A stretch of DNA of 64,000 nt from Psychrobacter jeotgali (GCF_904846315.1 NZ_CAJHAF010000001.1:1302001-1366000); one strand, 5' to 3'; positions 30,218 through 40,340 are shown, numbered from the stretch's first letter. Numbers and translations: made by a program. The notes: generated by a model not told the origin, from the letters alone.

Positions 30218-31540
30218 TTATATCCTATCGTACTCTGACCAAGTCGTGGCATTGATGTCTTTTTCATCAAATACCACCACGTGCTCAAGTATAGGTAAGA
30301 TACCAATGTGGGTGCCGATTTCATGATTATGATGGCTAGCCACTAGTGACAAAACCGTTTGTCCATTGTCTAGTTGCAAACGATACAGATAGTTAGCGCC
30401 ACGAAATACTCGTCCAACCACCAATGCCGTCTGGGTACTTTCATCATCATGAATAATATCATCAGGGCGTACTAGCACTTTAATAGGCGTTCCATTAGGA
30501 TAATCATACTCGCAGTATTGCGGCTGTCCTGATTCATCATAGATCTCCATGCGCCGATAGATATCACCCAGTGCGGTCTCAACATGCCCTTCTTTAATAA
30601 TGCCATCTATCATAGCCCCTTCACCAACGAATTCAGCAACAAAGGGGCTAACAGGCTCATGATAAAGCTTACTAGGTGTTGCCCATTGTACCAATTTACC
30701 TTGATGCATGACCCCTACTTTATCAGCAATAGCAAAAGCCTCATTTTGGTCATGAGTCACCAAAATCGCCGTAGTATTAGTACGTTTTAAAATATCACGC
30801 ACGCTCATGGCAAGCGATTCTCGCAGCATCACATCAAGATTGGAGAAGGGCTCATCTAATAATAATAATTTTGGCTTGGGTGCCAGCGCGCGTGCTAATG
30901 CTACTCGCTGCTGTTGACCACCAGAGAGCTCATTTGGACGTTTATCCGCATGCTCAGTCAACTCGACCAAGGCTAACATCTCGCTCACCCGTGCTTTGGC
31001 ATCTGCCGCTGACCATTTATTCAAACCAAAAGCGATATTCTTTTTGACACTTAAATGACCGAATAAAGCATAGTCCTGAAAGACCATGCCCATACCGCGC
31101 TTAGCGGGCGCCACCGCAAAAGATTTACGGGCACTCTTATGAGTCAAGCGCTGACCATTTAAGTAAATCGAACCGTGTTGGCTTTGCTCTAACCCTGCAA
31201 TCGCTCGTAAGGCTGTGGTTTTTCCGCAGCCGCTATAACCCAAAAAACAACCAATCTCGCCCTGTTGTAAATTTAACGAGAGTCCATTAACTACTGTGAC
31301 ATCGTCATAACCTACTACTAAATCTTTTACGGTCAGATAAGGTTTATCCGCGCTTTTTTTATCCCTATCATCAGGTAGTGAGTTATTAGCATAATTAACG
31401 TGCTGATCACCGTTCTTTGATACCGTCGATGCTGCAGCTACCGAACCCTTAGCATCATGCACTTGTGCTGCAGTAGTTACCTTCTTATGTTTAGTAGGCA
31501 TTTTTTGGTCTGTCACATTATTCATTAGATCAGTAGGCAT
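30218..31540 (-). CDS. fbpC: Ferric iron ABC transporter, ATP-binding protein
   Basis: ATPase of an FbpABC/AfuABC-type ferric importer. Walker A GYSGCGKTT, Q-loop in GMVFQDYALFGHL, ABC signature LSGGQQQRVALARAL, Walker B LLLLDEPFSNLD, and H-loop VTHDQNEAF are complete; a C-terminal TOBE-like domain follows (KVLVRPDDIIHDD). The ABC domain begins only around residue 69 from the ATG at 31540, after a hydrophilic low-complexity extension. A TTG at 31579 would add 13 residues. None of the possible starts has a clear ribosome site, so the true start may lie further in. Last gene of the fbpA-fbpB-fbpC operon. Confidence 0.9.
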   Translation of the reverse strand: MPTDLMNNVTDQKMPTKHKKVTTAAQVHDAKGSVAAASTVSKNGDQHVNYANNSLPDDRDKKSADKPYLTVKDLVVGYDDVTVVNGLSLNLQQGEIGCFLGYSGCGKTTALRAIAGLEQSQHGSIYLNGQRLTHKSARKSFAVAPAKRGMGMVFQDYALFGHLSVKKNIAFGLNKWSAADAKARVSEMLALVELTEHADKRPNELSGGQQQRVALARALAPKPKLLLLDEPFSNLDVMLRESLAMSVRDILKRTNTTAILVTHDQNEAFAIADKVGVMHQGKLVQWATPSKLYHEPVSPFVAEFVGEGAMIDGIIKEGHVETALGDIYRRMEIYDESGQPQYCEYDYPNGTPIKVLVRPDDIIHDDESTQTALVVGRVFRGANYLYRLQLDNGQTVLSLVASHHNHEIGTHIGILPILEHVVVFDEKDINATTWSEYDRI

Positions 31541-31672
31541 AGACGGTACCAATAGGTTAAAAGCAATTAGGTAAAACAATTGAGAGACACCATACTATAT
31601 TTGGGTCATATACAACATTCACAAGAGACTTGTGAGCTGATTCACTTTAAAAACGATACAGTGCTGCGGCGA

Positions 31673-33340
31673 TTAACTGGTTTTATCACTTTGACGCAGT
31701 AATATCCAAACAGGAATCAGACCGACCAGCACTATCAGTAAACTTGGCAAGGCGGCGCGGCCCCACATCCCTTCACTGGTCATCTCAAACACGCGTACAG
31801 CAAGCGTGTCCCAACCTTGCCTACGGGTCATTAAAGTGATAGGCATTTCTTTCATGACCTCTACAAAACCCATTAATAAAGCGGTCAGCACACCCGGACT
31901 AAGCACCGGTAATACCACTTGTCGCCAGCGCTGAACCGGACTATCACTCAGTAATTTAGCAGCCGCTTCTTGATTGACAGTTAAGCGCTGCAGTTGGCGG
32001 TCTATTGGCTGAAAGCTAACGGTCATAAAGCGAGTGGACAGAGCTAAGAGCATCACAATAACGCTGCCTGAGAGAATTTGCTGTGAAGTAATACCAAAAC
32101 CAATCAGCTGATTGTCCAGCCAAGCAATGGGAATAAAGACCCCAACCGCCAGCACCGTACCCGGAACCACGTAGCCTAAATTGGCTAAAGTGACCATCAG
32201 CTTGGTCGATTTATCCGGATATTGGCGCTTAATCCACGCAATAATAATCGCCAAAACCGCAATAAGCAGCGTAGTCATACTGGCAATCATAAGGCTATTA
32301 GTCACAAAGTCGATATAACGCGCATCAAAATCTTGGCGAAAATTAGTTGCGGTCCAATATATGAGTTGCAAGAACGGCACTAAAAAGGCAATTAAAAATA
32401 CTACGCTACATAGCAAGCTCATGGCTATTTTAGCAGGTTTACTGGCCTCAAAGCGACGAGTACTACCTTGAGTGATGGCATTGCCGCGCCGTGCTTGCCA
32501 ATACTGCTCAAAGAGCACCACGATAAATATGACCCCAATAAGTAAGGCAGCTAATTGAGCGGCCGTAGTTAGACTAAAAAAGCCAAACCACGCTTTGTAA
32601 ATAGCCGTAGTAAAAGTATCGACATTAAATACCGATACGGCTCCAAAGTCAGCCAAAGTCTCCATAGTAGCAAGTAATAAACCGCCTAAAATCCACGGTA
32701 GCGCTTGCGGTAATGCTAATCGGAAAAACACTCGGCTACGGCTAAGCCCTAACATTTGACCGGCTTCGATAGCCCGTCGCCCTTGCGATAAAAAGGCTTG
32801 GCGAGCTAATAGATAGACATAAGGATAGAAGGCTAATGACAATATTAAACCTGCGCCCCATACATTACGGACAGAGGGAATAGCTGTAGTCATACCCATA
32901 TCGCGTAACATCGTCTGTAGAGGCCCACTAAAATCTACAATACCCACGGTAACAAAGGCCAATACATAAGCGGGCATCGCCAGCGGTAGCATGAGTGCCC
33001 ATGAGAAAAAACGCTGGCCTGGAAAGCGGTACATACTGGTCATCCATGCCAGCGCAGTACCAATACTACCGGCAATCACCGTTACCATCAGCAATAAAAT
33101 CGCCGTATTTTTTAGGACTTGCGGCAATACATATTCACGCATATGCGTCCAGATGTCAGCCGGCGGCTGCAGCCAAGAGAGCAACACAATAGCAATCGGT
33201 ACCAGCATAAACAACGAAATCAGTCCTAGGACTGATTTTGAAGTGATGCGCTTACGCACAGTATGGTCTGGGCTAACCGCTTGGCTGTCAGTGCTAACCG
33301 TGTCGTCTGGATTAGCGGACACATTTGGCGTTGTCATCAT
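31673..33340 (-). CDS. fbpB: Ferric iron ABC transporter, permease
   Basis: Inner-membrane permease of 555 residues made of two fused halves, each with about six helices. Each half carries a binding-protein-dependent transport signature: EAGQMLGLSRSRVFFRLALP and EAAAKLLSDSPVQRWRQVVLP. This is the FbpB/SfuB type. A Ser/Asp/Thr-rich cytoplasmic tail of about 30 residues precedes the first helix. Lies between fbpA (53 bases upstream) and fbpC (about 130 bases downstream). Confidence 0.93.
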   Translation of the reverse strand: MMTTPNVSANPDDTVSTDSQAVSPDHTVRKRITSKSVLGLISLFMLVPIAIVLLSWLQPPADIWTHMREYVLPQVLKNTAILLLMVTVIAGSIGTALAWMTSMYRFPGQRFFSWALMLPLAMPAYVLAFVTVGIVDFSGPLQTMLRDMGMTTAIPSVRNVWGAGLILSLAFYPYVYLLARQAFLSQGRRAIEAGQMLGLSRSRVFFRLALPQALPWILGGLLLATMETLADFGAVSVFNVDTFTTAIYKAWFGFFSLTTAAQLAALLIGVIFIVVLFEQYWQARRGNAITQGSTRRFEASKPAKIAMSLLCSVVFLIAFLVPFLQLIYWTATNFRQDFDARYIDFVTNSLMIASMTTLLIAVLAIIIAWIKRQYPDKSTKLMVTLANLGYVVPGTVLAVGVFIPIAWLDNQLIGFGITSQQILSGSVIVMLLALSTRFMTVSFQPIDRQLQRLTVNQEAAAKLLSDSPVQRWRQVVLPVLSPGVLTALLMGFVEVMKEMPITLMTRRQGWDTLAVRVFEMTSEGMWGRAALPSLLIVLVGLIPVWILLRQSDKTS

Positions 33341-33393
33341 AAAATTATTACCACATCAGCTGCGCAAGCAACCGATAGATTTATTAGGAACGA

Positions 33394-34527
33394 TTATTTA
33401 TAGCCTGCTTTATCCATCATTTGAATAGCTTGGGTTTGCAAAGAGCCAAATTTTTGCACATTAATATCGTCTTGCTTAAAAGTGCCCCAAGATCTAAGTA
33501 GCTCAGACTCATCAATACCTTGCTTCACAGGGTATTCTTTGTCAGCGCTGGCATAAATACCTTGAGCTTCATCTGAAGACAGCCATTCCATCAATTTTAA
33601 TGCGCCATCTGGATTGTCAGATCCTGCTACTACACCAGCGCCAGAGATATTAACATGGGTACCGGTTGTACCTTGGTTAGCCCAAAATATCTCTACTGGA
33701 AAGTCAGGCTTTTCATCAAGGATACGACCATAATAGTAGCTGTTAGCGATGCCCACTTCACATTGACCAGCAGCAATAGCTTCTAATAAGCTAGTATCAT
33801 CACTGAAAACGTCAGTTGCTAAATTATCTACCCAACCACGAATGACCTGTTCGGTTTGTTCAGCGCCTAAATGCTCAATCATACTGGCAACCAGCGATTG
33901 GTTATAGACTTTTTTTGAGGTACGCAAACACAGCTTGCCTTTCCACTTTGGATCCGCCAAATCGGCATAAGTAGATAACTGATCCGCATCAACTTTAGTA
34001 GGATCATAAAAGATAGTACGGGCACGTAGGGATAGTCCAGTCCAATGACCAGCTGGATCACGATACTTCGCAGGAACGTTAGACTCAAGCACGGTAGAGG
34101 CTACTGGCTGCAATAGACCTTGTTCGCCTGCTTGCCATAAGTTACCGGCATCAACCGTTAATAGTATGTCAGCTGGTGTATTGTCGCCTTCAGCTTGCAA
34201 ACGAGCCATCAATGGACCTGTTTTATCGGTTACCAGCTCAATCTTAACGCCAGTCTGCTCGGTATAGCGATCTAATAATGGCTTGATCAATTGCTCATTG
34301 CGTGAAGAATAAATGGTAACGGTTTGATCATCAGTACTGCTAGCGGTTGTGCTATCAACCACCACCTCTTGCTCACCTACTGGCGTCTCTGTATCAGTAT
34401 TCTGCTCAGGAGTAGACGCATTATTACATCCTGCCAGCCCCAACATCATGCCAAATACGGCAACAGATAAGGTAGCCTTGACAGGACGGTTAAAAGATAA
34501 TGATTCTGTGATCGCATTCAATGACAT
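33394..34527 (-). CDS. fbpA: Ferric iron-binding periplasmic lipoprotein
   Basis: Substrate-binding protein of the transferrin-like FbpA/FutA type. The lipobox GLAGC puts the lipidated Cys at residue 34, so it is anchored rather than free. After an acidic Thr-rich linker comes the mature core QTVTIYSSRNEQLIKPLL. The iron-ligating Tyr pair is probably in ANSYYYGRILDE, as in family members. The ATG has a GGAG site with six-base spacing. A Fur-box candidate lies about 125 bases upstream, which fits iron-regulated expression of the whole operon. Confidence 0.92.
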   Translation of the reverse strand: MSLNAITESLSFNRPVKATLSVAVFGMMLGLAGCNNASTPEQNTDTETPVGEQEVVVDSTTASSTDDQTVTIYSSRNEQLIKPLLDRYTEQTGVKIELVTDKTGPLMARLQAEGDNTPADILLTVDAGNLWQAGEQGLLQPVASTVLESNVPAKYRDPAGHWTGLSLRARTIFYDPTKVDADQLSTYADLADPKWKGKLCLRTSKKVYNQSLVASMIEHLGAEQTEQVIRGWVDNLATDVFSDDTSLLEAIAAGQCEVGIANSYYYGRILDEKPDFPVEIFWANQGTTGTHVNISGAGVVAGSDNPDGALKLMEWLSSDEAQGIYASADKEYPVKQGIDESELLRSWGTFKQDDINVQKFGSLQTQAIQMMDKAGYK

Positions 34528-34648
34528 CGTTTTCTCCAGGATAGTGCAGCAGATATATAAGAGGGTAAATGTAGGCTACTAACCCAAATTGATAATAAGT
34601 GAGTAGACGAATATAAAGTATGATGAAATCTAACAGCAACATACTAAT

Positions 34649-34667
34649 ACAAATGATAGTAATTATC
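34649..34667. promoter_or_regulatory. Candidate Fur box upstream of fbpA
   Basis: A 19-base site with core ATGATAGTAATTATC matches 14 of 19 positions of the classical Fur consensus and contains the inverted pair GATA/TTATC. It lies beside a plausible minus-strand promoter (TTGATA, 17 bases, TAGTAT) in front of fbpA. Confidence 0.65.
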
Positions 34668-34739
34668 AATAACTTTGTTTGACTGGCTAAATGAGTTTAC
34701 TTGTTGAATGACCTTTTATTTTTCCCTGATATATATTGT

Positions 34740-35504
34740 TCAACTATGTAATAACCATTGACCCAAAATGACATTGACGGCAGCTTCTGTACGTAAGATA
34801 CGCGAGCCTATATTAACGGCCTGACAACCTTGCGCCTTTAACAAGTCAACTTCATAATCAATCCAGCCGCCCTCAGCACCAATACAGACCACTTTGGGTA
34901 GCTTTTTGTCTATACTAGAATCTGTATCAGAGCACTCATTGAAAGCTAATTGCTGTAAGTATTGCGCTAATGACTGCTCACTATAAGGATGCGCTACGAT
35001 TGCAGGTGACCCCTCAATTAGACTTTCCAGCTTATCTTCCACAAACGGTTTAAAACGTTTTTGTAGGCTAATAGTAGGTTTTACTGTATCAATCCCTTGT
35101 TGCAATCCCTCTAGTACAAACTCGTCTAAACGTGATAATAACGGACTTTGCCAATAGCTTTTTTGCGTTCGGTAACTATTAATTAATACGATATCATTTA
35201 CACCCAGGGCGGTCATATCCATAATCAAACGGCGCAGCACTTTAGGTCGTGGTAGCGCTAAGATAACGCTGACGTTAAGCTTTGGCGGTGGCAAGCTATC
35301 TAACTGCACCTCCTTTAACTGAATATGATCCAAAGTCATGCTATCGATAATAGCGCTACCTAAATTTCCCTCCAGTTGTCCTATTTTTAGGCTATCGCCT
35401 ACTTGTGCTCCCAACACTTTATAAATATGGGTAATTTGTACGGGGTCATCGATATAAGCGCTGGATGACGAGAAATGATCGGCAGGCAATAAAAGACAGT
35501 TCAT
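34740..35504 (-). CDS. rsmE: 16S rRNA m3U1498 methyltransferase
   Basis: SPOUT-class methyltransferase that modifies U1498 of 16S rRNA. The 254 residues have an N-terminal PUA-like domain (HIYKVLGAQVGDSLKIGQ) and a SPOUT domain. The SAM-binding trefoil-knot elements include CIGAEGGWIDYEVDLL and IGSRILRTEAAVNVILG, the family hallmark. An extra hydrophilic loop sits near residue 205 (ECSDTDSSIDKKL). Downstream of waaA but separated from it by a palindromic repeat. Confidence 0.95.
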   Translation of the reverse strand: MNCLLLPADHFSSSSAYIDDPVQITHIYKVLGAQVGDSLKIGQLEGNLGSAIIDSMTLDHIQLKEVQLDSLPPPKLNVSVILALPRPKVLRRLIMDMTALGVNDIVLINSYRTQKSYWQSPLLSRLDEFVLEGLQQGIDTVKPTISLQKRFKPFVEDKLESLIEGSPAIVAHPYSEQSLAQYLQQLAFNECSDTDSSIDKKLPKVVCIGAEGGWIDYEVDLLKAQGCQAVNIGSRILRTEAAVNVILGQWLLHS

Positions 35505-35551
35505 AAACTTTGCTACTTATAGTTAAGATAATTTAAAAACGGCACAATATG

Positions 35552-35643
35552 GCGCTGCTGGGACTAAATAGCGCTGCTGGGACTAATTTTACTTGCGTGC
35601 TGTGTCTGCGCTGACAGAGGCTGCGTAAAATTAATCCCAGCAG
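35552..35643. repeat. Palindromic repeat element with duplicated end
   Basis: Two 19-bp arms, CTGCTGGGACTAATTTTAC (35574-35592) and GTAAAATTAATCCCAGCAG (35625-35643), are inverted with one mismatch around a 32-base centre holding its own short dyad (GTC...GAC). The left end is duplicated in tandem with a 19-base period (35552-35570 and 35571-35589). The whole looks like a small non-autonomous or REP-like element between waaA and rsmE. Confidence 0.82.
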
Positions 35644-35666
35644 CACGTGACAGTTTTATTTAGGGT

Positions 35667-37262
35667 TTACTTTATAGCCTTCCCGACGACATCTTCAATC
35701 AACGCTAACTGACGGCTAAGGACATTTTGTTGTTGCACCGTCATTTGTTCTCCAGCCTGTCCTGCCTGTTGAGCCAACTCTGGCTCGCTAAGCCAAAACT
35801 GCAACTGCTGATAAATAAGTGCAGTGTCCTCTATGACTGGTGAGCCGGAGGTCAGTTGTTCATTTTGTAGATCTTTACTATTCTCTATACTCTTTATATT
35901 CTGCTCCATATTAAGCGCTTGGTAAAAGTTATTATTAGGTTGATATAACGCCCCCACACTAGCGAGCTGATCGACGACACTTTGGCAAGACTGAGTATAT
36001 TGACCCATGATTACTGGCGTTGCCACACTAGCGGGCTCCACTGGATTATGACCACCAATATCTACCAAGGAGCCGCCAACCAGCGCCACATCAGCCTGCG
36101 CATACCAGTGCATCAACTCGCCCATGGTATCAGCCAGATATACTTGCGTTTGAGCACTAATAGCATCATTGGTACTACGCCGCGCCATCTGTAGCCCTGC
36201 TTGTTTAATCAAGTCCGCTACTTCGTCAAAGCGCTCAGGATGGCGTGGGACGATAATCAATAAAGTATTTTTCAGCTCAGGAACGGTCAATAACTGCTGA
36301 TGCCAAGATAATGCCGTCCTCTCCTCACCACTATGCGTACTGGCGGCTATCCATACAGGACGGTTTAGGTGGGTAAGATCAGGCTTGGTCGGTTGTGATG
36401 ATTCGAGCTCGGTAGCAGTGTCATTAGCTCTAGCATGGATTTGATGGGTAGGTTTGGGTGTATTAATTACCCATTTAAGAGAGCCGGCCGTATGTATCTG
36501 CGCTGGACTTGCGCCTAATTGTTCAAAACGTTTGGCAGAGTCTTCATCTTGAGCAATGATTAAAGTAAGGTTCTGCATCATACTAGCACTGACAGCAGCA
36601 ATCTTTTGATAGCGAGTAAACGACGCAGCTGATAAGCGCCCATTGACCAAAATACTTGGAATACGTTGTGTGGATAGCTCGATGAGGATATTTGCCCACA
36701 GCTCAGTCTCCACAAATAAAGCAGCAATCGGCTGCACATGCGCCAAAAAAGTCTTAATCACTGCTGGAGAGTCTACCGGTACATAGCTATGGCTCATAAA
36801 CCCTTGCTCAATCTCATCAGCAAAACGGCTCGCCCCTCTAGCATAGCCAGTTTGCGTAGTATTGGTGAGCCAAACCTGATAACCCTTGGCTATCAAAGCA
36901 TCTAGTAATGGCGCAATAGTATTAGTTTCACCTAGCGATACCGCATGACACCAAATCACTTGGTTTTTGATATCCAAATTAGCACTATTTACTTGAGAAT
37001 TAATGGTTTGAATATTTTGCAAGCGAGCGTCAGCCATAGGGCGCGGCGGATAGTGCTTGCCAAAGCGTTGAGCGACTTCTTGTTGATAATTATCTCGTTT
37101 ATGCGAGCGTTGCCATACTTGCAAACGATATAAAGGCTTTAATAGGCTGATAACCAAGCGATAATACCAAGGTGGATGAACAGGTGTTCTCATCGCTACA
37201 GTATGATTCAGTGGCTGATTTTCAGCTGCTGGATGTTTTGGTGGCATAGAAGAAGATGGCAT
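35667..37262 (-). CDS. waaA: Kdo transferase (lipid A glycosylation)
   Basis: Transfers Kdo from CMP-Kdo to lipid IVA at the inner face of the cytoplasmic membrane, the first inner-core step of LPS; it thus follows the lpx genes at 5.5-8.1 kb. An N-terminal membrane segment is followed by a GT30 glycosyltransferase. Conserved pieces are IWCHAVSLGETN, VPVDSPAVIKTFL, ETELWANIL, PRHPERFDEV and VGGSLVDIGGHNPVEPA. About 531 residues from the ATG at 37262, long against the usual 425, mostly from inserts near residues 95-115 and 445-475. The frame is open to 37442, but that would overlap the next gene. The start remains uncertain (an ATG at about 37193 is possible). Confidence 0.93.
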   Translation of the reverse strand: MPSSSMPPKHPAAENQPLNHTVAMRTPVHPPWYYRLVISLLKPLYRLQVWQRSHKRDNYQQEVAQRFGKHYPPRPMADARLQNIQTINSQVNSANLDIKNQVIWCHAVSLGETNTIAPLLDALIAKGYQVWLTNTTQTGYARGASRFADEIEQGFMSHSYVPVDSPAVIKTFLAHVQPIAALFVETELWANILIELSTQRIPSILVNGRLSAASFTRYQKIAAVSASMMQNLTLIIAQDEDSAKRFEQLGASPAQIHTAGSLKWVINTPKPTHQIHARANDTATELESSQPTKPDLTHLNRPVWIAASTHSGEERTALSWHQQLLTVPELKNTLLIIVPRHPERFDEVADLIKQAGLQMARRSTNDAISAQTQVYLADTMGELMHWYAQADVALVGGSLVDIGGHNPVEPASVATPVIMGQYTQSCQSVVDQLASVGALYQPNNNFYQALNMEQNIKSIENSKDLQNEQLTSGSPVIEDTALIYQQLQFWLSEPELAQQAGQAGEQMTVQQQNVLSRQLALIEDVVGKAIK

Positions 37263-37321
37263 AAATAAGCCCAGATTGATAAGTGATAGAAGTTTAAGGG
37301 AATTAAGGTTATAAATTAAGG

Positions 37322-38668
37322 CTATATAAGTACCATCAGCAACAGCGAGCCTGCCACAACTGCCCCAATTAATAGCTGGTAACGCTTGATGCTGTGCTGT
37401 TCTTGTTTCTGAGTTAGGATAAGAGTTTGGGCTTGCTGCCATTTTTCAATCAAATCAGCCGCCTCGAGATGACCATTTTTAGCAGCGCGCTCGAGCCATA
37501 GCTGCCCTTCATCGATGTCTTGCGGCACGCCGACGCCTTGGTAATACATTTTACTTAATAAACGCTGAGCACGGCTATCTTGCTTATCAGCGGCCTGTTT
37601 GACCCAAGCCGTTCCGGCTTCGCGGCTAGCCTTTTGATTATCTAGCAGTCCCTCACCTAATAACTCATACATTGCTAGACGCAGCATGGCACTGGTGTGA
37701 CCATCGCTAGCGGCTTGTTTTAGAATACTAAGCGCTTGCTGGCGAGCCTCTCGATGCGATGCTGCAAACAGCACTTGAGCGCGCGGTTTATTTTGGTGAG
37801 CTATATGACGCTCAAATTGATCTAAAACTTTTCGCGCGCGCTGATAGTCATGATCGCCTATATTTTGCAGCATCTCAATCTCATCTAGCTCTACTAATAG
37901 CTGCGTGAATATCTCAGGTGTTGGCGTTATTTTTTTCTCTTGCGGTACTGATTTAAGTGATGGCTTAGCTATTGATGAGTGATTAGGCGTCATTTTCGCC
38001 TTTAGTACTTTGATGCCGCCATCATTAGTTGAAGCTGGTATTTCTTGGATTACTGGAGGGAGATTTTGATTGGTGGCCGGCAAACGTGCCGTTACTGCTT
38101 GATAGAGACCATTGGCAACCTGCCCGCCTTGTACCGCTAAGAACTTTCTATCAACACTCCCAAATAAGCGTAACCCTATGGGCTCTAAAGCAAAAAATAG
38201 CTCTGCATTAGCATTAGCATTACTGTTATCGTGGTTAACATCATTACGATAGCATACCGCCATTCGATGATAAAAATTATCAGCGCTTAGCGGCAGTTGC
38301 GGATAAAGGCTACGCAGCTCAGAGACTTCATACCAATGAGGTACATGTTGCCACTGTTTCGCTAATACGCGCCCTGCATAAAATGCCAAAAACAATAATA
38401 AATGACGATAACGCTCATCAGCTAATAGCTCTTTTTCAACTAAAGTGCCCGCTTTGATATGATTGCGGCGTATTGTTAATAATAAATCATCTACGCGCTG
38501 CAAGCTTATCAAGGTCTCATCTAATTGACAGCTCCTCAGCTCAGTTTCGTAAGCCACGCTATTACTACAACTGCTATCAATAGGACGAACCATTACGTAA
38601 TCTTGCCAATAGCTATCCGCTATAGCTTCAATAGGTGTTTTTGTCACAGTAGCTGATTTAGCAGACAT
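37322..38668 (-). CDS. Sel1-repeat protein with C-terminal membrane anchor
   Basis: About 448 residues, function unknown. The C-terminal part carries Sel1-like TPR units (ASDGHTSAMLRLAMYELLGEG, KQDSRAQRLLSKMYYQGVGVP, GQLWLERAAKNGHLEAADLI), which mediate protein contacts. One membrane helix near the end (LLIGAVVAGSLLLMVLI) would make it tail-anchored with the repeats in the cytoplasm. The N-terminal 200 residues are not recognised. The ATG at 38668 is chosen because earlier codons would run into the cls coding end. Ribosome site weak. Confidence 0.8.
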   Translation of the reverse strand: MSAKSATVTKTPIEAIADSYWQDYVMVRPIDSSCSNSVAYETELRSCQLDETLISLQRVDDLLLTIRRNHIKAGTLVEKELLADERYRHLLLFLAFYAGRVLAKQWQHVPHWYEVSELRSLYPQLPLSADNFYHRMAVCYRNDVNHDNSNANANAELFFALEPIGLRLFGSVDRKFLAVQGGQVANGLYQAVTARLPATNQNLPPVIQEIPASTNDGGIKVLKAKMTPNHSSIAKPSLKSVPQEKKITPTPEIFTQLLVELDEIEMLQNIGDHDYQRARKVLDQFERHIAHQNKPRAQVLFAASHREARQQALSILKQAASDGHTSAMLRLAMYELLGEGLLDNQKASREAGTAWVKQAADKQDSRAQRLLSKMYYQGVGVPQDIDEGQLWLERAAKNGHLEAADLIEKWQQAQTLILTQKQEQHSIKRYQLLIGAVVAGSLLLMVLI

Positions 38669-38702
38669 AAAAGCGGCGTATCCTTCAAAATATAAATCAA
38701 AA

Positions 38703-40340
38703 TTATAGCAAAGGACTAAACAGGCGGATAACATTATCGAATAAATACTGATAATAGGGCCGCTTTTGCCACTCTTCTAATTGTAAATAATGGCAGTTCT
38801 GCAGATAAGCCTGCTGGCAATCCGCTATTTGAGCAACCATCTCTGGGGTATAAATGGCCAGACTGACTTCCATATTCAAATAAAAGCTGCGCATATCAAT
38901 ATTAACGGTGCCAAACAAACAGTAATCATCGTCTATCACTACCATTTTGGCATGTAACAACCCCCCTCTAAACAGCGCAATATTTACTCCAGCTTCTAGC
39001 AATTCCTGATAATAAGCCTGGGAGGCATGTTGCACCAAAAATGAATCGACCTTTTCAGGAATGATAAGAGTGACGTCCAAACCACGCTTGGCAGCGGTCA
39101 TCAACGCTCCTGATAAGGCTTCATCGGGGACAAAATAAGGGGTAGTGATATGAATACGTTTATTAGCACGGTGAATGAGGGTCACTAAAGTATTATAAAT
39201 GACATGTCCTGTGAGCTGCGGTGCTGAAGGAATAAGCTGGGCTATGACATTATCAACTACCGGCTTTTGCGGTATCGCAATAGAGGTCGAGCCGGTCTCC
39301 ATTGGGATATAGTTATCCAGCTCATCGCTTAGTACCCTGACTCGACTATTAATCTCATTAATGGTTGGATTCGATATATAAAGCTTACGGGTATAGTTAT
39401 TCAGACGCTGATTGAGCGCATTCAAATTATCATTACTCTCAGCGCTAATATCAGTCACCACTACCTTGGTCATAGCCGTCGAAATGCTCACTGGCTGCTG
39501 ACTAACACTGCGCATCATGACATCAATCCACTGCCCTACATTTTTATTTTGTTTAAAAAACTCAGGATCAACCAAATTAAAACTGCCGGTATAACCGATA
39601 TAACCATCGATAACGATGATTTTGCGATGATTGCGCAAATCTGAACGTTTAAATAAGGTCTTGAATAAGCCTACGGGCAAGGATTGATGGACAAACACCC
39701 CTGCCCGCTCAAGCTCTCGGTGCGATTGACTATTAAAAAAGCTAAAGCTCCCCACACTATCAGCCAATATATGACACTCTACTCTACGTTTAGCTGCTGC
39801 CTTTAAAGCCTCAAGAACGTCTAAAACCTGACCTTTGGGATAAATAATATAGAACTCTATCAAAATGTTACGCTTAGCATTATTGATATCGTTAATAAGG
39901 CGATCAAAGAGCGTTTGCGGTGAAGTTAGTAGCTGCATTTTATGGTCAGAGAACACCCCAAATCCAGTTTTACTAGTACCAATGAGGCTAACCCCGCGAT
40001 AATTATCAGGAATAAGGTCTTGACCCTGATCAAATATCAATCGCTCACGTGCTGCCATATTGCTCATCAACAGACTAGCTTCGTCCATACGCTCACGATA
40101 GCGACGCCCAATCATCGGCTCACCCAGCAAGATATAAGCAATAAAACCAACTAGGGGCAACGTATAAAGCACTGCTATCCATGCAATCGATACCCCAATA
40201 TTGCGCTGTATCGATACAATCCGCAAGGTCATCACCACCATGAGGATAATATGTAATATCAGACCTAACCCAGCAAAATTGCCCCATGTCCACGATGCAA
40301 ACTGCTGCCCAGTAGTTAAAACGTTTATGTATGTCTCCAT
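38703..40340 (-). CDS. cls: Cardiolipin synthase (phospholipase D family)
   Basis: Condenses phosphatidylglycerol units to cardiolipin at the inner membrane. Two N-terminal membrane helices (residues about 20-70), then two PLD catalytic domains with HKD motifs NHRKIIVIDGYIGYTGSFN and LHAKMVVIDDDYCLFGTVN. 545 residues, against about 485 for E. coli ClsA; the extra length lies between the two motifs (about residues 285-350), including SNDNLNALNQRLNNYTRKL. The ClsA type is favoured by the two N-terminal helices. Confidence 0.94.
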   Translation of the reverse strand: METYINVLTTGQQFASWTWGNFAGLGLILHIILMVVMTLRIVSIQRNIGVSIAWIAVLYTLPLVGFIAYILLGEPMIGRRYRERMDEASLLMSNMAARERLIFDQGQDLIPDNYRGVSLIGTSKTGFGVFSDHKMQLLTSPQTLFDRLINDINNAKRNILIEFYIIYPKGQVLDVLEALKAAAKRRVECHILADSVGSFSFFNSQSHRELERAGVFVHQSLPVGLFKTLFKRSDLRNHRKIIVIDGYIGYTGSFNLVDPEFFKQNKNVGQWIDVMMRSVSQQPVSISTAMTKVVVTDISAESNDNLNALNQRLNNYTRKLYISNPTINEINSRVRVLSDELDNYIPMETGSTSIAIPQKPVVDNVIAQLIPSAPQLTGHVIYNTLVTLIHRANKRIHITTPYFVPDEALSGALMTAAKRGLDVTLIIPEKVDSFLVQHASQAYYQELLEAGVNIALFRGGLLHAKMVVIDDDYCLFGTVNIDMRSFYLNMEVSLAIYTPEMVAQIADCQQAYLQNCHYLQLEEWQKRPYYQYLFDNVIRLFSPLL

